Assembly: GCA_027625915.1 (NCBI GenBank)
Contig: JANTQA010000038.1
Location: forward strand, 566,001-630,000
Direction of reading: 5' to 3'
DNA from: Anaeramoeba flamelloides
Lineage: Eukaryota > Metamonada > Anaeramoebidae
DNA: 64,000 nt
Shown here: positions 45,711-55,625 of the stretch, piece after piece
Layout of the letters: each line of letters opens with the position of its first letter
Numbering within the stretch: the stretch's first letter is position 1
Notes under the pieces: generated by a model
What the model saw: only the letters and a program-made list of their open reading frames with translations
What the model was told of the DNA's origin: nothing
The model's database searches: none
Program-made: the position numbers and the translations under genes

Positions 45711-48418
45711 ATAGAGATTATAAATTCTTCCCAATATCTTGTGTTATTCAATTTCTGCAAGATAATTCTGTTGTTATTTTTTATTTTTTGGGGATAATTG
45801 TATCAGGCACTTTACATTGTGTATATGACTATATTCTATCGTTTTCAAATGATAGAAAATACAACGTGTGTGATAAATAATAAACATTTTGATAAAATAT
45901 TATCAATATTTTCAATTTCTTTGAAATACGTTTTATTTCAATTAAATGGATTTTCTTCCATATTTTTGGTAATTTTATTTCAATAATTTTACTTGATAAA
46001 TAATTTAAAAAAAATTCTGATAACTTCACAAGTATAAAATGAAAAAAATTGAATTTATAAATATTGGATCTCTGGGCGAATTACTCATCGTTCCAAAATC
46101 AAAATAATCTGAAAAATTGATTTTTCAAGTTTAGAGCTCTTTATCTCCTCTATTTTAGAAGTTATTCTCAATTTTCGATTTTTTGTCAAAATAATTTTTT
46201 TTTTTTGAAATTTTGAATTGTTAATTTCTAAAAAAGGTATATTTTCACACAAAAATAAATTTTTTTTGGTGTTTTAAAGATCATCTTACTAGGGTAATTT
46301 TCAATCAAAAATGTGAATTTAGTGAAAAAATTTGAAAAAATGAAGGTTTAAAAAAAAAATTTTTTTTTGAAAATTTTTTTACTACTCTTTTGATTTTCCC
46401 ATTTTTGATTTACTCAAATATTATATTTATAATATATTTTAAACTACAATAGTTATAAAATTTTTAATTTTGAATTTTTTTTTTTTAAATTGAAAAAAAA
46501 AAAATTTTTTTTATTTTTTTTTTGGGTTAACCCAAGTTAATTATAAAAATACATAAGTTACTCTGAATATTAGTTGATAAAATGAAATATAAAAAATAAT
46601 TTGATATATACAAAAATTTTTTTTAAAAAAATTTTTAATTTTGATTTTTTTTGTGAAGTTTTTAAATTTAAACTTTATGAGGGTTAGAAGTTTCGAAAAT
46701 ATTTAGTATTTAAAATGGGTGTTTTTGACTTTTTTCAAAATTTAAAATTTTAAAAAATGTATATAAAAATTTTTTCAAAATATTTTTTAAACTACTAAAA
46801 ATTGGTAACTTTGAAATAAAAAATTTTTTTAAACATCTCAAAAAAATGATTTTTATTTTTATTTTAACTGAAAAACAATGTTTAAAAAAAATTTTTTTTT
46901 TAATTGGAAAACTCTAGTAAATTTTCATTCTTTTCTAATTTAACGCAAAAATAATTCACATTACCAATATTTTGAATAAAAAATTATTAGACCTTATCTT
47001 ATTTTATCTAAATATTCATTTTTTCAAATTTTTGATAGTGTAATCACTAGAAAAATATAAAAAAATGCTAAAAAATTCAAAAAATTTTTACTAGAGTTTC
47101 CTATTAAAATAATTTTTTTCAAAAAAAAAAATTTTTTAAATAAGTTTTTTTCAATTCAATTTTAAATTTGTTATTTTTTTTACAATGAAAAAAAAAAAAA
47201 AATTTAATCATAAAAACTTAGAGTTTTTTTTCAAAAAAAAAAAATATATTAGAAAAATTACTCAATTAAAAATTCAATTTTATTATCTTCAGAATTTTAT
47301 AATTTTAAAATATCCAATAATTTCTCATTAGCTCAGCGGTAGAGCACCGAGATCTCAAAATTTGAAAAATGTGTAGCCGGGGTTAGATTCCTGATAAGAT
47401 CAATTAAATTAATAGTTTTTTTTTTATTTTTTTTTCAAATTTTTATATATAATTTGATCAATTAAAGTATATATGTTTGCTACCTAAATTTACCTTTAAA
47501 TCTTTTCAAAAATTTTTTTTTCAAAAATTCAAATCCTCTTAAGGTACCAAAATTCGGATAAATGCTGGTAACTAAGTAGTTTTTTTCCGTGTGGGGAGTA
47601 GAAAATTTTAAATTATTTATATATAGTAAAACCTACAATTAAAAAAAAAACTTTAAAATTCATTTTAACCTATGTGGGTCACTATATAAAATATATAAAA
47701 ACAATCTCATTTTTTCATTTTTTTGGGGGCTCTTATATTTTTCGAGTTATTGCCCAAAATAGTTGTGAAAAAACATTTTTAAAAAATTTGTATATAAAAA
47801 TCGATTTTGGGCAATATATCGAAAATTAGACGTCCTAGAGACTTCTAAACACCAAAAATCGAAATTTAAGAAAATTTTGAATTTGTTGAGCAATAAAAAA
47901 AATTTGATCCCAGTTTTATATTTACTCTTCACTAGTATGAAAAAATAAATTCATCCCGCCTGAGATATAGAAAATTATAATCAAAATTTCAATTTTTTTC
48001 GATGATTGCAACTATTTTTTTTTTTTTCATATGTAATCAGTATTCATTTTTTTCATAATCGTATACCCCCTCTTTTCAAAACTCTCTCGTCAAAATAAAA
48101 AAAATAAAAAAATTTTTTTTTCAATTTTTTCTTAATAAATATTGATTTATTTTGGAAAAGAGGATGTTCGCAGTAATGTTATTTCACATTAAAACTTGAT
48201 TTTTGTCAATTTTTCAACAATTTAAAATACAAAAAAAAATCAATTTTTTATCATTTTATTTTTAGAATTTTTTTTATAATTTTTTAAACCATTTTTTATA
48301 ATTTTGTTTTGAATTTTTCTTCAAATTTTAATTTTTTTTTGAATATTTTAGAATTTATTTATAATTAATTACAATTTTTGGGAATATTGTTTTTCGATTA
48401 TTAATATTGAGATTAAAA
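45711..48418. other. Extremely A/T homopolymer-rich region
   Basis: Runs of A and T 6-12 bases long alternate across 46100-47300 and 47980-48400. Open frames here start with alternative codons and are judged non-coding. A hairpin pair ATTGCCCAAAAT / ATTTTGGGCAAT lies at 47749-47816. The tRNA-like sequence at 47324 is described separately. Confidence 0.45.
47324..47400 (+). tRNA. tRNA-like sequence or tRNA pseudogene
   Basis: A perfect A-box-like D arm (TAGCTCAGCGGTAGAGCA) and, about 50 bases on, a B-box-like GGTTAGATTCC, which departs from the GGTTCGANTCC consensus. Spacing fits a tRNA without an intron. The position expected for the anticodon loop reads ATCTCAA (CTC, Glu, if real). The 3' half of the anticodon stem and the acceptor stem do not pair convincingly, so I regard it as a decayed tRNA or tRNA-derived element. 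Confidence 0.35.
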
Positions 48419-48621
48419 TACAGTCAGTTTCACTTTTAAGGCACAAACTTTCAACGAAATTTAAGGCACAAAAAAATCTCAAATTAAAGCACATTTTTTG
48501 GAAATTGTTTTTTTTTACAATTTATTTTACTAGAATTTGAATTTTGTGCCTTAATTTGAGATTTTTTTTTGTGCCTAAAATTTCGTAGAAAGTTTGTGTC
48601 TTAAAAGTGAAACTGACTGTA
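48419..48621. mobile_element. 203-bp palindromic MITE
   Basis: TA|CAGTCAGTTTCACTTTTAAG ... AAAAGTGAAACTGACTG|TA. Directly abuts the next element at 48623. Confidence 0.9.
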
Positions 48622-48622
48622 A

Positions 48623-49674
48623 TAAAAACCCCATCCAAAAATTTTGAAACACCCAAAATCAAAAAAAGACAAAAATAAACCAATGTATTGTATTCTTACA
48701 AACGTAATATAAAATAATATTTAAGTTGCCCAGAATTAATATTTTTATAATTAAAGTAGTAAAAAAAATACCTGACATGAAAAAAATCCCAGACAAGGTT
48801 TTTTAATTGTGAATATTGAAAAAATTGACGTGTAATTTCTTTTATTTGAAATCAAACACTTTTTTTAAGAATCGAACTTTCTAAATTTTTACTCACCCCT
48901 TATTTGAATGATGATTAATTAAATTAAACTTGTTAAAAATATTATTCAATCAATCAAAAAACAAGAATAAAAAATATCATTTTCCAAACTTCTTGTAAAC
49001 CTCTATAAAACCACAATTGTTTTTCAAAAAAAATTGATTTACTTATGGTATCAAACAATTACTCGGGTATTCAAGGAATACACCTAATTTAATGAATTTT
49101 GGGTAGGTTTATTAGGATAGGTTCAGAAAAAAATTGGTTATTTATGAAATATAATGGATTTTAAATAAAATAAATTATTCTCTAAATATACACCAATTTT
49201 CCATTTATTAACAATTAAAAATATTTACAGGGATTATTTTTAATGTCTGGTATTTTTTTTCCCTACTATATTGATTCTAATCCCAATAAACCAAAAAAAA
49301 AAAAACTCAAAAATAAAAATAAGTGTGTCGAAAATAATGAAATGAGCGGAACATAAAATGCATTAGTAAATTTGTTGAAATTTCACAAACAATAGTTGAT
49401 CGATCAAATGTTAAGATATCATCGACCAATTGTATGTTATTTTCCAATTTAACAAACTCAACAGTAACTTTCTATCAACCATTGAAAATTTTTTTCAGAT
49501 CTATCGAAAAATATTGCCTAACTTGCAAAAAAGGAAATGAAAACAAAACAAAAAAGACAAAAGATGAAAGAGTTTGTAAAATTAAAATTCTTTCCAAATT
49601 GAATATAAAGTGCAGTATTGTTATTCTTTCAAATGTTTAAACTATGTCCAATTTTTTGGAATTTAGTTCATACA
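48623..49674 (+). mobile_element. TAAACCCC-end MITE, copy C, split by a nested element
   Basis: Left part AAAAACCCCATCCAAAAATT to about 48756; right part from 49269 to GGAATTTAGTTCATA. Joined, it is ~540 bp and collinear with 42662-43215 and (reverse) 50287-50831. The open stretch 49434-49640 is the same internal sequence that is open on the minus strand at 50317-50595; it starts without ATG and is considered element sequence. Confidence 0.8.
48757..49268. mobile_element. 512-bp nested MITE (GTAAAAAAAATACC ends)
   Basis: Left end TA|GTAAAAAAAATACCTGACAT; right end ATGTCTGGTATTTTTTTTCC-CTAC|TA. No ORF. It is inserted in the TAAACCCC-type element at 48623-49674. Confidence 0.8.
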
Positions 49675-49698
49675 TACATAAATATAAATATATATAAA

Positions 49699-50235
49699 TA
49701 AACTAAAATTCAAAATTTTCCACGCAGTTAAAACGTTCCAAACAATCACAATAATACAATTTCATTGAAATTGGTGATAATTTTGATTTTTTGTAAAAAT
49801 ATGGAAAATCATTTTTTCATCTTTTCGTTTTTGTTTTCATTTGATTTTTTGAATTATGTAACTTGTTTTGTTGGATCAAAATTTTTTTCAACCATCGATA
49901 TTAGGTTAAAGTTGAGTTGTTACAAATAGAAGAACCCAAATAAAATTAGTTGGTAGTATCTAACCATTTGATCGATCAATGTTCCTAATAGAATTTCAAC
50001 AAATTTACTAATGTATTTTTTTGTTTTGCTCTCTGCAAAATTTTTAACACACTCATGATTAATTTGTACTGATAATTATTTATTTATTGTTTTGTGAGTA
50101 TTGTAATTTATAAAAAAGTGTTAACATTTCAATTAGTGAATGGTTCTAATTTGGTAAATCTTCTTGAATTGATTAAATAAGTTTTTTTTACACAAATCGA
50201 ATTTTGGTGTGTTAAAAATTTTGAATTGGGGTTTA
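49699..50235 (+). mobile_element. 537-bp TAAAC-end MITE, subfamily E copy 1
   Basis: Left end TA|AACTAAAATTCAAAATTTTC; right end AAAATTTTGAATTGGGGTT|TA. Alignable throughout with 57390-57927. Contains ATTTGATCGATCAATGTTCC. Confidence 0.9.
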
Positions 50236-50286
50236 TATAGATATATATCTTTTGATAATTAATAATATTATTATTATTTATATTAA

Positions 50287-50831
50287 TAAACTAGATTCCA
50301 AATATTTGGACACAGTTTAAACCGTGGAAAGAATAACAATACTGCACTTTATATTCAATTTGGAAAGAATTTTAATTTTACAAACTCTTTCATCTTTTGT
50401 CTTTTTTGTTTTGTTTTCATTTCCTTTTTTGCAAGTTAGGTAATCTTTTTCGTTAGATCTGAAAAAAATTTTCAATGGTTGATAGAAAGTTACTTTTGAG
50501 TTTGTTAAATTGGAAAATAACATACAATTGGTAGATGGTATCTTAACATTTGATCGATCAACGATTGTTGGTGAAATTTCAACAAATTTTACCAATGCAT
50601 TTTATGTTCCGCTGGTTTCATTATTTTGTACACACTTATTTTTATTTTTGAGTTTTATATTTTTTTCTTTTATTTGGATTAAAATGATTACTTATTAAAA
50701 GATTAATACTAGGTTACTTAAATGTTGTTTTTTATTAGGTTTGGAAAAATACAATAAATTGGGTTTTTTTTTTTTATTATTTTTGATTTTGGGTGTTTCC
50801 AAATTTTTGGAATGGGGTTTATATTGTAAAA
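50287..50831 (-). mobile_element. 545-bp TAAACCCC-end MITE, copy B
   Basis: Reverse-orientation copy of the 42662 and 48623 elements. Left end TAAACTAGATTCCAAATATT-TGG-ACACA; right end CCAAATTTTTGGAATGGGGTTTA. With 49699-50235 and 48623-49674 it makes a 2.2-kb block composed almost wholly of elements. Confidence 0.9.
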
Positions 50832-51106
50832 AGAAATTATAGCAATGGTGGCAATAATGAAAACAAACAATGAAACTGAAAATGAAAGAAGAAAAAGAAA
50901 AAGAAAAACTTAATAAAATTTAAAAATAATGGTAATTTCATTCTCAAAACAATAAGTACTCAAGAACAGTCATCGGTAATTTTTGATCGTACTTTATCAC
51001 ATTTTTTATAAGAATGGTATTTATTTTCTTTAAATAAACCCCATTACCAAAAATTCTTGTTCTTGAAGGATCTCATTCGTAACCAAAAAAAAACCCAAAC
51101 AAAAAC

Positions 51107-51137
<31 letters not shown>

Positions 51138-52131
51138 AAAGAAATAGAAGAAAAAACAATAACAACAAGAAAAACAATAACAAAAAGGGTCAGAAAAAGG
51201 ATAATAAAAAAGCATTTCAACAACAGATTTCTATAAAAAAACTTTAATTATCTACATTTTATTATATTTTTCAAAAAAAATATTTTATTTTTTTTTTTTT
51301 TTTTTTTTTATTTTTATTTAATTTTGAATTACTCAATATGTTTTACTCTAAAATGAATTATTCAGGGTCAAAAGGACAATTATTTTTTATCTGATTACGA
51401 AATAACCCCCTAATAATAAAAAAATCAAAAATTTATTATTTCTATCAGTTCACCGAATAAATTTCAAAAATTCTCAATAAATTCTGTAAAAAAACATTTT
51501 TTTTTCAACTAAAAAATTTTTCTTCAGCGGAAGAATGAATTTTTTTTCAAATTGGTTAAAAATTTGAAAAAATGATTTTTTAAGTTATAAAAACCCCAAA
51601 ACATTGTACTCATCTAAAGAATCTCATAGATGGAGTTTTTAAAATGAAATAAAAAAAAAATTCAAAAAAAAAATTTTTTTTTCAATTTAAAATTTTGATA
51701 ATAAAGACTTATTTTGATTAAAAAAAGTGTTTTGAATCAATCAAAAAAGTTATAAATTTGAAATTGTTTCAAAAAATTTAGGCAAAAAAAATTTTTCAAA
51801 AAAAAAAAAAAAATTATATTTTATAATTAATTTTTAAATACTGATAAATATTTTTTTAAAAATAAATGCTTGTTATTAGAGTTGAGTATTAAATGTTTTG
51901 ATATACAATATAGCTTTTAAAATAAAATTAAAAAAAATAAAATAAATAAAAAATTATCTAAAAAAAATTTATAAGTGTGTTTTTTTTTTCGTTTTTTAAT
52001 GTTTTTTTTTAACAAACATCCTTTTTTTTTTTTTAAAATATAAATTATTATATTACTTTGATAGTCTATTTTTTTTTTATTTCTTAGAGAACTTTTGAAA
52101 AAAAAAAATGAAAAAAATTTCAAATTTTTTT
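50832..52131. other. Intergenic, homopolymer-rich
   Basis: Contains a ~30-base A run near 51105-51134 and a ~23-base T run near 51287-51309. Otherwise alternating A and T runs. No gene. Confidence 0.4.
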
Positions 52132-52407
52132 TCATGTTAGTGTTGTGTTCTTACGAATTGTAATTTGTTTAATTTTAATAATTGGTTCATTATTATTATC
52201 ATGATCAATATACATGAATAGTCCAAATTCTAATTTGTCACGGTCATAAATTATTTGATCTTTTTGATAAAATATATGTCTATTAATGATGTGCCTATTA
52301 TTTTGATTTTTTTTAAAAACGTTTTTTAAATTTCTTTTAAAATTATTTGTACGTATTTTATAGAGCATGGATAATTTGATATATTTTCGATATATTTCGT
52401 ATTTCAT
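52132..52407 (-). CDS. Short basic ORF of unknown nature
   Basis: 91 codons from an ATG (MKYEIYRKYIKLSML...) to TAG. Basic N-terminal half with NRHIINRHIFYQKDQIIYDR, then a hydrophobic/acidic patch (EFGLFMYIDHDNNNEP). No family recognised. Like the protease remnant at 44458, its start lies a few dozen bases from a palindromic MITE (52453). It may be a fragment of a larger lost gene rather than a working protein. Confidence 0.25.
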   Translation of the reverse strand: MKYEIYRKYIKLSMLYKIRTNNFKRNLKNVFKKNQNNRHIINRHIFYQKDQIIYDRDKLEFGLFMYIDHDNNNEPIIKIKQITIRKNTTLT

Positions 52408-52452
52408 AACATGTGTAAATGTCTTTTATTCTTGCATAGATAACATTTCTAT

Positions 52453-52650
52453 TACAGTCAGTTTCACTTTTAAGGCACAAACTTTCAACGAAATTTAAGG
52501 CACAAAATTTGGAATTAAGGCACATTTTTTGGAATTTTTTTTTTTACAATTTATTTTTACTAGAATTTGAATTTTGTGCTTTAATTTGAGATTTTTTTTG
52601 TGCCTTAAATTTCGTTGAAAGTTTGTGCCTTAAAAGTGAAACTGACTGTA
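52453..52650. mobile_element. 198-bp palindromic MITE
   Basis: TA|CAGTCAGTTTCACTTTTAAG ... AAAAGTGAAACTGACTG|TA. A small internal difference (AAAATTTGGAATTAAGG) breaks the symmetry of one arm. Confidence 0.9.
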
Positions 52651-53836
52651 TAGTTTTGAATAATTGGTGAAATTTTTCAAATGCTAATCCAGTCAAGAAT
52701 AATTATTATATTTTGAATATTTTCGGAACATAGTGTCTAACAAAATGTCCCCATGCGAACAAAGATGAGTCAAATTTCAAAAAAAAATATCAAATGTATT
52801 TTAAACTCAAATCTAATTTACAATAATCACACTATCCAGTGTGTTTTTTGAATTGAAATCTATGAACTTTTAATATTCCAATATAATTTTATTTTGAAAC
52901 AACAGTAAAAATAAATCAATTTGAATTACCAACACAATCTCAGTCCAAAAAATGATAAAAATGGTGATTCAAAACATAAATCTAGTTATAATGTTATTGA
53001 TGTGTAAATCCCGTCTACTTGTTCAGATTTATTATCAATTTTTAAAAAAAAATCGTAGATGAGTTAATCGAATGTTTCAAATTGTCTTTTTGTGTCTTAA
53101 CTTGCCTCGACCTTTCGTCTTAAAGTATCTTTACTTACATGTTCTTATGCCAAAAAAATCCGGTAACTCAACATATTTGAGTAAACTGGATTTCAAAAAA
53201 CTCTATTATGGTAACATTCATCGAATTCTATAATAAAATAACACTCTTGTATCTTTTTGAAGGTACAATAAAAAATAAAATTCTGAGATGGTATTGAATT
53301 CATTTTAAAAGAAAAAATGGCAAGAGTTTTATAATTTTTTCCAGAACCAATCAACTCAATTGAGAATGTAAAATTAAATCATATTTTTTTAAAAAAAATA
53401 ACTTTAAAAATGAACATCAAATAAATTTGATGGTAACAGGGGATCAACATTTTACCTTGTCTAAAGTTTCCAAAAAAAATATCCTCTTTTGGGTTTCCAA
53501 TACAAAAATTTTGAAATCTGTCCTCAAAATCCAAAAGAGAAACGGTTTTGGAATATGTTCAAAAACCAATTGTCTATTATTTCTAAGATCCCAAGTCAGT
53601 TCAATTGATTTATAAGAACTTAACTTCTAAAGTATATTCAGGAAAGATCATTCATAGAATAATGTTAATTAAAAACAAGAAAAATATAAAAATCGAATAT
53701 GTTTTTGAAGTGAAAAAAGAATGAAAAATAATTGCAACAAACAAAAATTAACAGTGTGATTTTGATTATTATTGTTATTGTTTCTTTTGTTTTAACAACC
53801 ATTTTTCTCGCTATTATTATTGGTGGTGTGGTTGTC
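52651..53836. other. Intergenic spacer
   Basis: A 60-codon open stretch at 53427-53615 (LMVTGDQHFTLSKVSKKN...) has fair complexity but no recognised family. Not called. Confidence 0.35.
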
Positions 53837-54840
53837 ATTGAAGTTGTTGTTCTTGAGGTTTTTTTGGATCACTTGAATGGGCCTATTAGTAGAATCGTTG
53901 TTGTTGTTGTTATTGATTGTTTTTTTTACTCTTATTGTTGTTGTACTTCTCAGTATTATTATTTTGAGAATAGCAATTGCTGATGGTGTTTTGGGTATTA
54001 TTATTGTTGCTGTTGCTGCTATTACGATGCTCTCGTTTTTACGATTGTTTGCTCCTATTATTGGTATTGTTGGATCAAATAAAAGATTGGAGTTGAATAA
54101 TTATAATTGGTTGGAAAATGGATCGTTTGAATTAGTTGGGGTTTGTGCTTGGAAGTAGGATCGTTTGTTTTGGAAGTTGGATCTTCTGTTGTGGTTTCTC
54201 TATTGTTGGTGTTACTGGATTAAAATTTTGGGACTGCTGTAATTATTGTTGGTGTGCGTTTTATTGAAGTTGTTGTTCTTGTTGTTTCTGGATCATTTGA
54301 ATGGAGCTTTTAGCATTACTGGTATTTGAATTATAAATGGGAAAAAATTTTCACTTCAGTTACCATATTTTTCTTTTATAAATTGAGTTCTCAAACAAAG
54401 TAGGTTGGTAGTTTGCGGCTCCACTTTAAAATGAAATTGAAAATGATCTTAAAATTTTTCCCCATTTAGAATTCAAATACCAGTATCATTTTTGCTGTTA
54501 TTAGTAGTTTTTTTTTACTGTTATTGTTGTTGTTATCAGTATTATTATTTTGAGAATCGCTATTGCTGATGGCGTTTTTACTGTTATTGCAATTTTTGTT
54601 GTTTCTATTTTACGATGCACTCACTTTTACTCTTGTTTGCTCTTATTATTGGCATCGTTGGATCTAATAAAAGATTGTGTACTGATCCTTTAAGTTGTTT
54701 GGATGAATTTGGAAGTTTGATCATTTGTTAGTTGGATCTTCTGTTGTGGTTTCTCTATTGTTGGTGTTACTAGATTAAAATTCTGGGGCTGCTGTAATTG
54801 TTGTTAGTATTGTTATTATTGGAGTTATTGTTTAGATTTT
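53837..54840 (-). pseudogene. Tandemly duplicated remnant of an Asn-rich coding region
   Basis: Two direct units of about 420 bp, 53837-54261 and 54262-54840, the second enlarged by a MITE at 54317-54485. On the minus strand the AAC/AAT/CAA triplets give Asn/Gln-rich peptide in pieces (SSNTNNRETTTEDPTNK; NNSNNNNTNNNYSSPRIL; NSNDPFSNQL). All frames are broken in both units. The composition resembles the tail of the epsin gene 0.8 kb away, but no ENTH or other domain is left. Plus-strand open stretches here are shadows. Confidence 0.45.
54317..54485. mobile_element. 169-bp palindromic MITE (CTGGTATTTGAATT ends)
   Basis: TA|CTGGTATTTGAATTATAAAT ... ATTTAGAATTCAAATACCAG|TA, arms pairing over about 35 bases. 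It sits in unit 2 of the tandem duplication and is absent from unit 1, so it arrived after the duplication. Confidence 0.85.
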
Positions 54841-55625
54841 TTTTGTAAAGAAGAAGATTCAAAAAATGAAAAATTTTAACTTTTCTTTCGAAAAAAAACC
54901 AAAAAATTCTTTTCATAAACAAAAAATGATTCAACTGGTATGTTTCAACAACAGATCAAAGACTAATTACTGACCACCAATTCTGCGATCTACCTTCAGA
55001 ACTTAATCTCCAATCCATACCAAAAGTCATTATTTTTTCTTCTTATCTTGAATAAATTGTTTCAATAATCTTTAAACTGAATTTCCAAAAAGTTTATCCT
55101 TTAATATTAACAAAACCAAACAAAAACAAGTCTTGAAAGTAAATTCAAAAACTTGTTCAATTAAAAAAAAAATTGTTTGATCCTTCAAATAAACAAAGAA
55201 AATTTGGGGATTACAATAAAAAGAGATCTCAGAACTCAGAGTTCTTTGACTCTTGAAAAATGATTTTGATAAATTCAAGTCTTCAATGAGTAATTTTAGA
55301 AAAACACTCTTCTGAATTTCGAATCGTATCCTTGGGTGTAAGTTGAATTTCGGGTTTTAAGGATAATAAGGATTATTTTATACTCATTTTTTTAACCGAA
55401 ACACAGAAACATTTTTAAAAAAATAGATTTCAAGAAACTTTGATTAACGAATCGAAAAGCTTCCTTGCAACATAAATTTAAAAACAACAAAACAAAAACT
55501 TTCTAATCTGATTGAACATTGATTTAGAGGACAAATCTAAAAAAAAATTCTTAAGAAATCGAAAATCATTTTTTTCAAAATATTTCCTTCTTGCGATCCC
55601 TGAGAAAATTAAAAACCAAATTCCA
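54841..55625. other. Upstream region of the epsin-type gene
   Basis: AT-rich; no coding exon recognised before 55626. Confidence 0.4.

Noticed and set aside
49434-50595. Two related 68- and 92-codon ORFs that look like a gene family
   Set aside because: They are the same internal MITE sequence in two orientations, without a consistent ATG start.
53732-54158. Val/Ile/Leu-rich plus-strand ORFs resembling membrane proteins
   Set aside because: Complement of Asn/Gln codon repeats (GTT runs), not real membrane segments.
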